Shown one piece after another: positions 11,101-21,400 of a DNA stretch of 64,000 bases. This stretch comes from an uncultured Amylibacter sp. (GTDB taxonomy: Bacteria; Pseudomonadota; Alphaproteobacteria; Rhodobacterales; Rhodobacteraceae), in the NCBI GenBank assembly GCA_959347425.1, contig OY365741.1, positions 1,884,501 through 1,948,500 on the forward strand. The letters run 5' to 3'. Below the pieces are notes generated by a model. That model ran no database searches and was not told where the DNA came from. It saw only the letters and a program-made list of their open reading frames with translations. The position numbers were made by a program, and so were the translations under genes. Numbering within the stretch: position 1 is the stretch's first letter; every line of letters begins with the position of its first letter.

Positions 11101-14100
11101 CCCGACACCCTACGCAATCAATTTTTGGCGGGCGAGCGCGACCGAGTGAATGAAATGGGCGCGAATAACCCCCAAGGGCATACGATATTCATCGGCAACG
11201 ACGAGGGGAGCTTTGATGGCCTTACTTTGGACTTGGATAGAGTGGACGGTATGAGATATTTTTCCACAGATATTGGCGGGACGGAGTATTTCTACGCGGG
11301 TATTTTTTCAGAAGCAGATTTGGGCGCACCAGTCGGTTTGATGTTTGACAGTGAAACAACGGGCAGATGGAACGGGCGGTTTGGGTACAGAGCCCCACGC
11401 GGTGATAGTACAGATTTCACGCTTGAGATTGATTTTGCCAACCCCAGGATAGAGGCTTTTGTGGCAGGAAAAGACGGCAACTATTTTCACCTAAACGGCA
11501 GTTATGATGCAAACGGGGCAATTATCAATGGTACGGTTGATTACGGGGCTTTCACTGCTGGCACGCGAACGCCAACAGGTTCAAGGACAGCAGGTGTTTT
11601 AACAGGGATTATTGGGCAACAAGGCGCGATTGGCGCGTTTATCAGCGATGTCACGGGCAATGCGGGCTATGCTGGCGGGTTTTTAGCCACGCCAACCGCA
11701 CAGCTTAATCCCGATTTGGTTAATTATAAAGATTGGGTGCGTAGTTTTAGCGATACACCCCTGCCCCTCGTGCCAGATGTAACAGCCACCCCGCTAAACC
11801 AGTTTTTGCAAGGTTTCGCGGACACTCTGCCGACAACGGGGATTACGATTGATGGTGGGGCTGTAACCCCCCTAAACCTAGCCACTGCCACCTTTGATGG
11901 TATAGCTTTGGGCGGGCAAACCGCCGATGGTGTCGGGTTCTTTCAGGGAAATAAAACCGGCGGCGTTGGTAGTGCCGGTTACGCTGGGATATTTAATGGT
12001 ACGGATTTGGGTGCGCCTGTGATTGCAGATAGCCCAAAAGCGTATTGGTACGGGCAGTTTGTCGTAATTGGGACTTTTGGAGTCAATACCGATTTCACGT
12101 TAGAGGTTGATTTTACCGCGGATGTCTTGGTTGCTGATTCTGTTGGCTCAATTGATGCATTTGTTCAGCAGGCGGGGCCCGCCTATTATCATCTAGAAGG
12201 CACTTATGATGCCAACGGAGTCATCAAGGGCGTGGTTGATCTTGGCAATTTCACTGTTGGCACGCGAACACAAAGCGATGCCACAAGGATAGCAGGTGTT
12301 TTAACAGGGCTGATAGGGCAAGAGGGCGCGGTTGGCGCGTTTATCAGTGGAAGAGTAAATACCTATGCTGGCGGGTTTGTTGCCATGCCAAATGTAATGC
12401 TTGATCCCAATGTGGTAAAATATAACGATTGGGCGCATAGTTTTGCCACACCCCCGCCAAATCAACTGGACACAACCACCCGCTCCCCTCAATTTCTGGG
12501 TACTGTTGCAGGGGATACCGAGTTGGATGACATGTATGCTATGGAAGTTCAGGATAGTCGCAAAGGCACCCTAACCCTAGCCGATGCCTTTGATACTATC
12601 ACCTTTGTTGGCGATGCCACCGATGGGGTTAGCTTTTTCTGGGATAATCCGCCTGTAATTGGCTATGCAGGTATTTTGGCTGATACAGATTTGGGTGCGC
12701 CTTTTACGCAAGGGGACGGACCGGCACAAGTGACTTGGAAAGGGTGGTTTCAAGCAGTTGTTAGACCTGTGAGTCGTGGGTTTGATTTAGTGATTAATTT
12801 TGCTAATGGCGCGAACACGATAGAGGCTTTTGTGCAACAAACCAGCGATAACTATTTTCACCTAACGGGCGAATTTGATGCAAACGGCGTGATAACGGGC
12901 GAGGTTTATTTTGGCACATTCATCAATGCTAATAAGGACATGCCAACGAATGCTGCCGACCCCGACAACGGGTTTCTAACAGGGCTTATTGGCGAGCAGG
13001 GTGCAGTCGGTGCGTTTGTCGGTGGCACAGGTACAAGGGACGCTATAGAACAGATTACGCCTCTTGATTATCATAATACTTATGCGGGCGGGTTTGTTGC
13101 CAGTCCAAATGTGGTGAATCATGTCAAGTATATTGACTGGACGGGTAGTTTTACCACGACCCTAACAGATACTATGTTAGACATGGATACCCGAGTTAGT
13201 CAATTTTTGGCAACGGCAACCGCGTTGGATGAAACGGGGGCTGGTACTATTAATGCGGTTAATAAAGGCAGTTTAAACCTAGCCAACGCAACCTTTAAAG
13301 GGGCAGGTTTGGGCGGGCAAGCCACCGATGGGGTTAGCTGGTTTTGGGATAGTACCAATGATTTTGGCTATGCTGGTATTTTGGCTGGTACGGATTTGGG
13401 TGCGCCTTTAACGCAAGACAGTGGAACGGCAAAATGGAACGGGAGTTTTCAAACGACTGGGGATGTGACAATTAATGATAATCTAGCTATAACATATAGT
13501 ATTAGTGGGGGGCGTGTCAAAGTGAATACGAATATAAAACGTGATTTTCTTTTGGAGATTGATTTTGATAATGACGAGATAGAAGCTTTTATTTATCACT
13601 TTGGCACGAGATATTATCACCTAACGGGTAATTTTGTGGGTGGCGTGATAACGGGTAAGGTTAATTATGGCACATTCACCGACCTTACCGCGCGAACAGC
13701 AACGGATGGCGAAACGATAGGGACTCCCCGCGCCCCCAATGGGATTTTAACAGGGCTTATCGGGGCGCAAGGCGCGGTTGGCGCGTTTATCAGTGGCACG
13801 GGTGATAAGAACGCGATAGCAACAGCCGACCCTGTTTATTATGCTGGCGGGTTTGTCGCCACGCCAACCAATGCGCTTGATGACGATACGGTGAATTCTG
13901 ACAATGTGGTGAATTATGACGATTGGTTGCGTGGTTTTATCACCCTCCCGCCAGATAGATTGGATATCAGCAGCGAATCCCGACGCGGTCAATTTTTGGC
14001 GTGGAATTCAGGAAGAAACGATTTGGATAGAACGGGGTCGCGCAGAGAGTTGAGCAATGACAGAGGCGTGCTAACCCTAGCCACTACCTTTTCAGAAATC

Positions 14101-15315
14101 ACCATTACTGGAGGCCAAGCCGCCGATGGGGTTAGCTTCTTTTACGATAGTTGGGGTAGTGCTGGCTATGCAGGTATTCGGAGCAGTACGAATTTGGGTG
14201 CGCCTTTAACGCAAGACAGTGGAACGGCAAACTGGAACGGGCATATTCGCTCAGTTGGTACGTATATAAATCGTGAGTTTGTTTTAGAGATTAATTTTGC
14301 TGATAGCAACAAGATAGAGGCTTTTGTGCAAACAGCTGGCGAATACCATTTTCACCTAACGGGCAGCTTTGATGCAAGTGGCGTGATAACGGGCAAGGTT
14401 AATTACGGCAGGTTCACTGCTGGCACGCGAACGCCAACGGACAGTCGCACCGACAATGGGTTTCTAACAGGGCTTATCGGGATGGAAGGCGCGGTCGGTG
14501 CTTTTGTCAGTGGCACAGGTACAAAGGACGCTATAGTAAGGCTCGGTTCTGGTAATTATTCGGGCGGGTTTGTTGCACATCCAACTGCCACAAGCACTGG
14601 TGTTAATGTTAAATTCAACGACTGGGTGCGGACTGTCGGCCCAAGTGACGCGATAAATACAACTTTCCAAAACCAGTTTTTACGTGGCACGCCTGATAAT
14701 ATACCGGCAATGGCAGTGGGGCTTGGGTCAGAGACGAATGGGACTGGAACGATAACTCCCACCTTGCTAACCCTAGGCACCACCTTGGGCGTGAGCGGGG
14801 ACACAAAAAATGGCGTGGGCTTCTTTGAGGGATATGATACCGTGAACGGAAGATATTACTATGCAGGGATTTTTAATGGCGCGGATTTGGGTGCACCTTT
14901 GACCGCGCAAACCGCCGCGGGTGTATGGAAGGGGAAATTCCAAGTGCTTGGGTCTGCGTCCGTCGATACAGATTTTACATTAGGGGTTACCTTTGAAACG
15001 GTTGCTGGGTTTTCTGAGGTTGCGGGCAAGGTTGATGCATTTGTCCAATACGAGGACGACTTTTATTATCATCTAACAGGCACTTATGATAGAAACGGAG
15101 TCATCACGGGCGATGTTGATTTTGGGAAATTCATGAATGATGATAAAACTATGCCCGAAACAATAGCAGGGGAAAGAGTAGGCGGGACGCTGAACGGACT
15201 TATCGGCTCAAACGGCGCGCTTGGCGTGTTTCATAGCACCCAAACGGGCAGTGGTGGCTATGCTGGCGGGTTTGTCGCGTGTAAGCGTAATACCGATGAC
15301 ACTGCTTGCCAATAA
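5125..15315 (+). CDS. Giant modular surface lipoprotein, 3396 aa (gene 2)
   Basis: The start at 5125 is chosen for its SD spacing and because it gives a clean lipoprotein signal peptide: Lys-containing n-region, hydrophobic core NLIITTFGVLFIL, lipobox LSAC with the lipidated Cys at residue 25, then a Gly run. Residues about 30-1250 are Cys-rich repeats with motifs such as NVFNPLC, DPFNSRC and REVACRTG...C. Residues about 1253-3396 are nine beta modules of about 238 aa. The protein ends GGFVACKRN...TACQ. It is predicted to be anchored in the outer membrane, with the modules displayed outward if an export system such as Slam exists. It is a close paralogue of gene 3, sharing promoter, signal peptide and several modules at DNA level. 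Substrate or ligand is unknown. The lipoprotein call is strong; the barrel fold is inferred. Confidence 0.95.
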   Translation: MKIITKTILNLIITTFGVLFILSACGGGGAPSITIGVVDQTCSTNAFSPDCDDGGQTERTDAITDCAEKGECDAVPENLQTCLTDLFSPECDAVAETISTRTTVTIAQLQMTFCEANPTDTNCKPEPTLAEVCTGDPFNSRCLADYNGAREIACRANNTPTCGATITRFCETEAVAAPANLFDTLCGDVKYNTPREVACRTGSHDLLCPATITRYCETDATPQNGNTLNPLCAAVKYNGARETACRTGSHDSLCPATITRFCETEAVASPINVFNPLCGTYNTARETACRGDTMGLDIMDLDCTATIARFCTTTPTLDTYFDPLCVADSVAVMKRDEHCGMVATDGDSPAFTMRCAENAEGLNARNTYCVIGGTELDGNALKPECAPNSAGNAILLTVSACVNADAACLPSLRVICEAEVASFNTLCGNARTTLCLPGASVFKESLCNVPAYEMDRENACVTGVSEIVTECNTLYTKHCGAGADNPFNTAAGLTGMIDCTMLPAITDQTDFAIEREKFCGNSRPVADSTFEMQCNDIIVGLCMNSPYDTDAGGGDFDCSVDAAFVPQRENRRATCRTGDAATGENCANLVAFDACIGDPFYSTCDDNEYMEEQTARESYCNSGVQGSTEFGEGVSVGAGTINDVDRLCGTFRTSICSWDLMSEVPGTLNPTMSVCPNDDAGQRVQTAYCAIGNNWNTLNAECSTANTTFGGCIENPFELTAGENPVSVCGTETFALVAMANRIKFCRDDVDISVPDQLALCVVAGQDDAEGSLCASSGVHANPFVDFCAREGTTFDMVRAEFLTNCKNSDTSVLDGATTCAPVLACDADPYSTDCADKSVYSPSRQRIVDECETLNDGTFTATCTSAIKARIQACLDAPYSTNCKNNPDYTMVRANRLSSCGDSATIRGDGGAEDARCRPAFDAFCTGDNLFATTGANCFGDNDYKTARDTHFAECKKAASARVGTDCTLAAAQICVGTESEYTDPFVTLCDEGSRDSLLARQAVILRCQPLSSARGAEGNESCETIGANRVLDNCDNDPLAIDCVGYNESDGLAYFSARATRLSQCAAEAGPTNHQNTCTGAILVLCAINNPEAEPFAPVCNNETGIAGIRNNFLQSCAGAGNVPEFCNTASINAIRTGCADTTGNDPYDTAVTVMGSATLNCNDFAFFNGARGTRLTGCSDRTITTGCDGTISFVCRADGANANPFHATLCNTIPADDLAISQRDFCQIRANVGKAGCTSGDLTRPTAASVLAALDIGTADDVPLTPASGTDQTNEFLKGTDTGLNTGGFVQADGAAAEVITINMSTAKYNNVLLGGDLADGIAFFGGHAPDNSLRVEYYAGILAGADLGAPLRQETNAEVKWYGAVNWAIAIVGGKGFAYHDQTAIGTTTRDFVLTIDLENRSFRSFFQRLGTTFNDGAQGFLLTGDYHPTTGVIMNGKVLFGVKSGDRIARNGESGATYHFEGPLIGIIGAEGALGVFYAQRSNDGQGDALGGGFVARAPRPDFISWTRQAANLAGESLTIRTVADAGDGATSFIRGGTGALDVGAGGVDYTLTLADDYSKADSLDARFGGNIVTLGGDAVDGVSFALNGDRLYSGLLAGTNLGAPTASASYQGRIGILIRKDGDVIYDVDNEFTLNANLGPGTFNDGFANLGGLAFTISGGKFNQFGLISGTVNLGASSGTLSGLIGADGVVGSFISTIDTNGAFAGGFVARVIGLNGLTSAAPRARERAIWRVHAVTDNGTGLDVLEDGDAVGSLNPLTNFIVGGENALDLGNAQNITPATLKANDEYTDSRGDTIRLNGESVDGVAFARATVVSPVKWYAGLLADTALGSPVSHTATTADWVGQFGLIKDGLNGGNPYIAPLILTVNFKERKISSPAIAIFSDTFADTLTIDGRYDGHGLIRGTVSYATPTETSVGHLTGLIGAGISAGGATAVGAFVSGASGDDIGGYTGGFVVRETHGVIITKKVGFGDWFYSFGTPPPIKLDPDTLRNQFLAGERDRVNEMGANNPQGHTIFIGNDEGSFDGLTLDLDRVDGMRYFSTDIGGTEYFYAGIFSEADLGAPVGLMFDSETTGRWNGRFGYRAPRGDSTDFTLEIDFANPRIEAFVAGKDGNYFHLNGSYDANGAIINGTVDYGAFTAGTRTPTGSRTAGVLTGIIGQQGAIGAFISDVTGNAGYAGGFLATPTAQLNPDLVNYKDWVRSFSDTPLPLVPDVTATPLNQFLQGFADTLPTTGITIDGGAVTPLNLATATFDGIALGGQTADGVGFFQGNKTGGVGSAGYAGIFNGTDLGAPVIADSPKAYWYGQFVVIGTFGVNTDFTLEVDFTADVLVADSVGSIDAFVQQAGPAYYHLEGTYDANGVIKGVVDLGNFTVGTRTQSDATRIAGVLTGLIGQEGAVGAFISGRVNTYAGGFVAMPNVMLDPNVVKYNDWAHSFATPPPNQLDTTTRSPQFLGTVAGDTELDDMYAMEVQDSRKGTLTLADAFDTITFVGDATDGVSFFWDNPPVIGYAGILADTDLGAPFTQGDGPAQVTWKGWFQAVVRPVSRGFDLVINFANGANTIEAFVQQTSDNYFHLTGEFDANGVITGEVYFGTFINANKDMPTNAADPDNGFLTGLIGEQGAVGAFVGGTGTRDAIEQITPLDYHNTYAGGFVASPNVVNHVKYIDWTGSFTTTLTDTMLDMDTRVSQFLATATALDETGAGTINAVNKGSLNLANATFKGAGLGGQATDGVSWFWDSTNDFGYAGILAGTDLGAPLTQDSGTAKWNGSFQTTGDVTINDNLAITYSISGGRVKVNTNIKRDFLLEIDFDNDEIEAFIYHFGTRYYHLTGNFVGGVITGKVNYGTFTDLTARTATDGETIGTPRAPNGILTGLIGAQGAVGAFISGTGDKNAIATADPVYYAGGFVATPTNALDDDTVNSDNVVNYDDWLRGFITLPPDRLDISSESRRGQFLAWNSGRNDLDRTGSRRELSNDRGVLTLATTFSEITITGGQAADGVSFFYDSWGSAGYAGIRSSTNLGAPLTQDSGTANWNGHIRSVGTYINREFVLEINFADSNKIEAFVQTAGEYHFHLTGSFDASGVITGKVNYGRFTAGTRTPTDSRTDNGFLTGLIGMEGAVGAFVSGTGTKDAIVRLGSGNYSGGFVAHPTATSTGVNVKFNDWVRTVGPSDAINTTFQNQFLRGTPDNIPAMAVGLGSETNGTGTITPTLLTLGTTLGVSGDTKNGVGFFEGYDTVNGRYYYAGIFNGADLGAPLTAQTAAGVWKGKFQVLGSASVDTDFTLGVTFETVAGFSEVAGKVDAFVQYEDDFYYHLTGTYDRNGVITGDVDFGKFMNDDKTMPETIAGERVGGTLNGLIGSNGALGVFHSTQTGSGGYAGGFVACKRNTDDTACQ
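5230..8880 (+). repeat. N-terminal Cys-rich repeat region of gene 2
   Basis: About 1200 residues of short degenerate repeats. The commonest unit has a (D/N)xF(D/N)xLC motif, then Y(N/D)xAR(E)xACR, then a small loop CxATITRxCE. The opening part (CLTDLFSPEC and flanks) is a cap conserved after the lipobox of every gene here. Cysteines are frequent and mostly paired, which suits a disulfide-braced extracellular stalk. I recognise no named domain. Confidence 0.85.
8885..15312 (+). repeat. Array of nine beta modules in gene 2
   Basis: Module ends (GGFVA-like) lie near 9630, 10272, 11010, 11696, 12390, 13107, 13866, 14586 and 15290. Signature strands include GPLIGIIGAEGALGVF in module 1, GTLSGLIGADGVVGSF in module 2 and GVLTGLIGQEGAVGAF in module 5. 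Module 3 carries a 7-residue insertion inside this motif (GLIGAGISAGGATAVGAF). Modules 1 and 2 match modules 1 and 2 of gene 3, and modules 6 and 7 match gene 3 modules 7 and 6, in swapped order. Confidence 0.85.
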
Positions 15316-15369
15316 TAACCCGTGATAATTTCATATTTTACGATAGTTTGCCAATCTTTTTAAAATTAT

Positions 15370-15403
15370 CTTGACATAGAGTCAAAAACTTGGCAAAATG
15401 GGT
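15370..15403 (+). promoter_or_regulatory. Promoter of gene 3, copy of the gene 2 promoter
   Basis: TTGACA (15371-15376), 17-nt spacer, CAAAAT (15394-15399); 34 bases identical to 5058-5091. The leader after it is longer than in gene 2 (63 nt from the -10 box to the ATG, against 37) and unrelated until the SD. Confidence 0.75.
15371..15385. promoter_or_regulatory. Inverted repeat on the -35 box (possible operator), gene 3
   Basis: TTGAC-ATAGA-GTCAA, the same dyad as at gene 2. Conservation of the whole promoter block means the dyad may simply have been copied with it. Confidence 0.4.
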
Positions 15404-15462
15404 GCAGGTGTGGTAAAACACGACCAAGCCCGTGATACACTGGCAAAAGGGGGGACTTTGCT

Positions 15463-18400
15463 ATGAAAACCATCTTAAACCTTATCATAACCATGTTTGG
15501 CGTGTTGTTTATCCTATCGGCTTGCGGTGGTGGGGGTGTGACCGTTGGGCTGGTTAATCAAACTTGCACGAGCAATCCGTTTTCCGATGATTGCGGGTCT
15601 TCGGGGCAGGCAACTCGCACCAAAACAATAACCGATTGCCTGAAGGATAGCGGGGATTGCGCCGATAACATCCCTGAGGATGCGCAAACTTGCCTAACGG
15701 ATTTGTTCAGCGACGAATGCAAAGCCGTTGCCGATACCGCTTTTGTCCGCACGGATGTGACGATTGCCGAATTGCGAGAGACTTTTTGCAATGCAAACGA
15801 GGTAAATAAGGCAACCGATAATTGCCAAACCACCCCCACTGTGATGGAAACTTGCACGGGCAACCCGTTTGATTCCGATTGCGGGGCGACCTATAATACA
15901 AACCGAGAAACCGCGTGTCGGGCAAACAACACCTCTGCTTGCGGGGCGACTATAACGCGGTTTTGCGAAACGGACGCGGTGGCAACCCCCGCCAATCTGT
16001 TTGATACGCTTTGCGCAACCTATGATACCGCCCGTGAGAACGCTTGCAGGGATACGCCCACGGGTTTGAATTGCGGGGCGACTATCACGCGGTTTTGCGA
16101 GATGGACGCGATAGCCTCCCCCGCCAATGTGTTTAATCCGCTTTGCGTCGGCTATAATACCGCCCGTGAAACCGCGTGTCGCACGGGCAACCACGATTCG
16201 CTCTGCCCTGCCACGATAACGCGATATTGCGAAACAGACGCGGTCGGCACCCCCACCAATTTGTTTAATCCGCTTTGTGTGGGTGTGAAATATAACACCC
16301 CGCGGGAGGTCGCGTGTCGCACGGGCAACCACGATTCGCTCTGCGGTGGTACGATAACGCGGTATTGTGAAGTTGACGCGCTCACTAACATAGATAATTT
16401 GTTTAATCCGCTTTGCAGTGATAATCAAAAAGCGATGCAGGTGCGGGATGCGTTTTGCATGGATGCCGATAGTGCCTTTACCGCGAATTGTATTGATAGC
16501 GGTAATGCGGAGGGGATAACCGCACGGGATAATTTTTGCAAGGATATTACCGATGATTACGCGAATCCTTTTACCGATAATTGTATTAATAGCGGTAATG
16601 CGGAGGGGATAACCGCACGGGATGAATTTTGCGCGGATAAATCCAATAATTACGCGAATCCTTTTACCGATAAGTGTATTAACAGCAATAATGCTGAGGG
16701 GATAGCCCCACGGAATGAATTTTGCGGGGATACTGCCAATAATTACGCGAATGCCTTTAATTTTTCGCGTTGCCGTGATAATAGCGAGGGGATAGCCTCA
16801 CGCGGGATTGTCAATGGCGACTGTAGCGATGGGTACAATGCGTTCAAGGCACCATGCGCGGCTGCGGTGAAAGCTGACCTTTGTATAAAATACCCATTTG
16901 GCAGAATTAGACCTAGTGAAAGCATTAATTTAGTATGTGATGATGATACGTATGCGACAGAGCAGGAAAAACGCTATGAATTCTGCGTTAATGATACCAC
17001 TGAGGATTCCGGTAATCACCAACTTGCCTGCAGTGAAATAGCGCGGGAGGTTTGCTTTGGGGATAATAATTCAGAAGCAGCAGGACATTTTAATCTCTAT
17101 GCCCGTATTTGTCTGCTTGGTAATTTTGGCAACCGTCGTTTGATATTTACTAATTGCAGTAAAGGGAATACTTACAACCTCCGGACGTATGAGTGTATGC
17201 GTGTTGATAATGGTGGTTCAAATGGGACTGCAATTTGTACCAAGAATCCTTTTGCTGCGAATGCCGATTGTCTTTTTTTTAATGGTGCGGCGGGTCAACC
17301 TCTAGCCCAAGCCAATCGTTTGCTATTTTGCCGTGGTGGTAATGCGAATCCTGCGGATAATTTGGATATTAATGATCCCGCCCAAGTTGCCCTTTGCGTT
17401 GTTCCGGGCGATACCTCTGCCGATAGCGTGCTATGCCGCGCAACTGGCGAACATTCCAATCCGTTTAGCAAGCTGTGTCTGGCTTCAGGTAGCCAATTTG
17501 CCGCCAATCGGATGACCTTTGCTGAATATTGTAAAAATGACGATACCAACGCTTTGGCTGGGGCGGTTTGTCCAGATGATGTTACAACCTGCCTCGCCAA
17601 CCCTTTCCATGTAGATTGCATTAATGAAGCCGCCTATTCAGATTTCCGCCGACCGATTGTTAATGACTGTGAAGATCTTGGGGCGGCAACGGACGACCTC
17701 CGTTGCACCGCAACCATCAAAGGGTGTCTTGCAAACCCTTATCACATGGATTGCATGAACAACCGCGATTATGACAAGGTGCGCTCGGATTTAAGTACAA
17801 AATGCGTTATGAATGGGCAAGCGGCAGAAACCAGATGTAGTTTTATCGCCGCGGAGGTTTGTGGCACAAACCCGTTTGCGGATGTGTGCAGTAATAGCAC
17901 TTACGCCGAACAGCAAAAGACTCTTGCCAATAATTGCATTGTCAACTCAGGTTTGGACTATTGCGCGGGGCGGGTGAATGATTGTAATGAAGACCCGTTT
18001 AGCCAACCATCGGGCGGTTATGATTGCAAGGTTAATCCCGCGTTTGTCAGGGCGCGTCAGTTTTATTGTGTAGAGAATCCCAGCAGTGGCAATCCGCAAA
18101 CTATATCTCTTCAGGTTTGTAAAGATTTTGCCAAAGAGGATGGCAATGAATGCGTTCTTAACCCTTATCGTGCGGGGTGTTTGGCCGTGTTTTTTGATAG
18201 CGGGAGGCTGAGCGAGGCACAACTAAACCGCGTGTCCTATTGTGCGAGTGGGACTGGTAGCCTTGCTATAAGGAGCAATACAGATGAAAACGCGCGTTGC
18301 CGTGGTGCGCTTGATGCCAATTGCACAGGGGATCTTGCATTTTTAACCACAGGTCTAGCGTGTTTTGGTGATAGTGCTTATCAAGACGCTCGTAATTTGC

Positions 18401-21400
18401 ATCTTGCGAAGTGTCAAAAGGCGATGAGCGCACGGGCGGGGGTGGAGTGCGAATTTACCGCCAAGAAGATTTGCCAATCGGCGGAATCCATCTATACAAA
18501 CCCGTTTTTATCCGTGTGTAATGATGGTGATGCCGATTCGCTGATTGCTCGTCAAGGGCTTATTAAACGATGCCAACTTTTGGATAGTCCCACGCGGGCG
18601 GCAGTGGCTAATAAAAGTTGCCAAATTGTCAGTGCCAAGATGATTTTAGATACCTGTGATGCCACCCCGTTTGATACGACATGTGATGATTATAGTGGCG
18701 AAAATCAGGCTTATTATGAAGGACGGGCAGAGCGGGTAACCGCTTGTGGTACGGGGCGGGAAAGAGTAATTAATTGCGATGGAACGCAAGCGCGGCTTTG
18801 CGTGTCAAATACCGCCGAAGCCGCCCCCCTTGCCCCCGCCTGTGATAATGTGGAGGGTATTACAGGTATCCGCAATGAATTTTTGGAAACTTGCGATGGT
18901 GGTAGCAGTAATGCCGATTGCACCGCCGCCTTTGCGATGAATGTTAAGATGGAATGCGAGGCTGACCCGTATGATTCGGAAGTTATAATTGCTGGGACTT
19001 CATCTAATACTTCAGTGGTGAGCTGTTTGGATTTTGATTTTTATAACACGCCGCGGGACACGCGGAAAACCGCTTGTACAACTGTGCCAAATACGGTTGG
19101 ATGCGAAGGTACACAAGCGATGTTTTGCACCGCAACGGAGATTCCGTTTAATACGACTTTATGCGATCCAGAAAACAATATAGACCATGCACGGGCGCAA
19201 CGCGATTACTGCCAAATCCGCGCGAATGTTGGACCTGCTTCGGGTAATGTGGTGGAGGCTGACTGTGCGGATTTTTTGGGTAAGCGGACAACGGCGACTC
19301 TGTTACGGGCGCAGACCACCGAATTAAATGCCGCCCCCACTGGGCAAACCGAGTTTTTAAAAGGCACGGATGACGGGCTGGATACGAACGGGTATTTGCA
19401 AAAGGACGGTGCGGATGCAGAGGTTATCAACATAAATATGGCAACCGCCAAATATGATAATGTGCTGTTGGGTGGTGATACCGCCGATGGAATCGCGTTC
19501 TTTGCTGGACGCCCCGCCACGGGCACGGGCAGTGATTTACGGGTGGAATACTATGCAGGTATTCTGGCAGGGGCGGATTTGGGTGAGGCGTTAAGGCAAG
19601 AATCGGCGGGTGCAAAAGTGAAATGGCACGGGGCGGTGAATTGGGCTATCGCTACTTTGGGTAGCAAAGGGTTTGCCTATCACGACCAGACGGCAATCGG
19701 TACAACAACCCGCGATTTTGTCTTGGAAATTGATTTAGGGGCGCGGGAGTTCAACGCATTTTTCGGGCGGAGCGGGAGTTTTACTGCTGGACAGCAGGGG
19801 TTTCATTTATCAGGCGGTTATGATGAAAACACAGGCGTGATTACAAACGGAGAGGTTTATTTTGGAGTAGCGTCTGTCAATGGGGATGTCAATGGGATAT
19901 TACGGAATGGTGCAGGGGCTTCTTACCATTTTAATGGGGATTTAATCGGTATTATTGGCAAAGAGGGTGCGCTTGGGGTGTTTCACGCACAAAGAAGCAA
20001 TGATGGGCAGGGGGATGCCTTGGTTGGCGGGTTTGTCGCAGCACCGCCTCGTGGTGATTACCTCAGCTGGACTCGCGCCGCCGATTCGGTTTTAACCACC
20101 GCAAATGATGGCGATGGTATGGCAAGGTTTATTCGCGGTGGTACGACAGAGTTGGATATCCGGTTGGCGAGTGGCAGGCCTTATACCCTAACCCTTGCCG
20201 ATAAGTATTCGCGTGAAGATGGTAGTATTGTAACCTTGGGCGGGCAGGGCGCGGATGGGGTTTCCTTTGCGGTGAATGTGCGTAATGGCGATAGGCTATA
20301 TACGGGGCTGTTATCTGGCACAGATGTGGGTGCGCCATTGACCTCCGCCTCCGTCGCCAATTATCAAGGGCGGATTGGTATTCTTATTCATAAGGTCGCC
20401 ACTGTTGATACGACCGCCAAGACAACCTATCATATAGCGCATGATTTCACCTTGACCACTGATTTTAGTGCGGGGAGTTTTACCGCTGCCACGGCGACTT
20501 TGGCTGGGGGGATGTTCACGCTGAGCGATGGGCGGTTTAACCAGTTTGGATTGATAAGCGGAACGGTAAATCTGGGTGCATCCACTGGCACATTAAGCGG
20601 GCTGATTGGCACGGAAGGTGTCGTTGGCTCTTTCATATCAACAACCCATACGGATGGGGCGTTTGCGGGCGGGTTTGTTGCCCATACGGTTGCATCCTCC
20701 ACCACGCCAAATCTCAGGAATGCGGCGGCTTGGCAAGCGGGCGCGGTTAGAGACGATGGCACGACTTCACTGACCGTTTTGCCAATCGCGGCGGTTCAGG
20801 CGGCAGAACATTCTGCGAACTTTTACCAAGCTGGGGCGGGCGTGGCAAGCAATGTGGAGTTTGGGTCAAACCCGATTTTGCAAACCGAAACCTTGACTCT
20901 TGGTCGCAGTTATATCAGTGATCTTGGCGATACAAACGCATTTGGTGGGGATGCAACGGATGGTGTGACCTTTGCCAGTGCCACGGTTACCAGCGTAACC
21001 AGACACTATGTCGGGCTGTTATCCACCACATCATTGGGCAACCCTATCAGCAACACCGACGCAACGGCCACGTGGTTCGGGCGGTATGCTTTGATAAACG
21101 CCAGTATAAAGGGCGAAAACGTGCCTTATATCTCCGATTTAGTGCTAACCGTTAATTTTAGGAATAGAACCATTGCCTCCCCCCCGCTTGCGATTCCGTT
21201 TGTTTATCTTGATGATGGTGTGGCGGATGTTTTCGGCATAAGCGGGCGTTATGACGAGCATGGGCTGATACGCGGTACGGTGCGCTATACAAACACGGAT
21301 GACGCGGGGACTGAAACGACTACCCTTGGGTATGTAAGCGGACTGATTGGGCAGGAGGGCGCGATTGGTGCGTTTGCCTCTGCCACAGGGACGGATGAGG

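Noticed and set aside
15324..15370. GATAATTT ... AAATTATC inverted repeat after gene 2
   Set aside because: AT-only arms separated by 31 nt and abutting the gene 3 promoter; too weak to call a terminator or operator.
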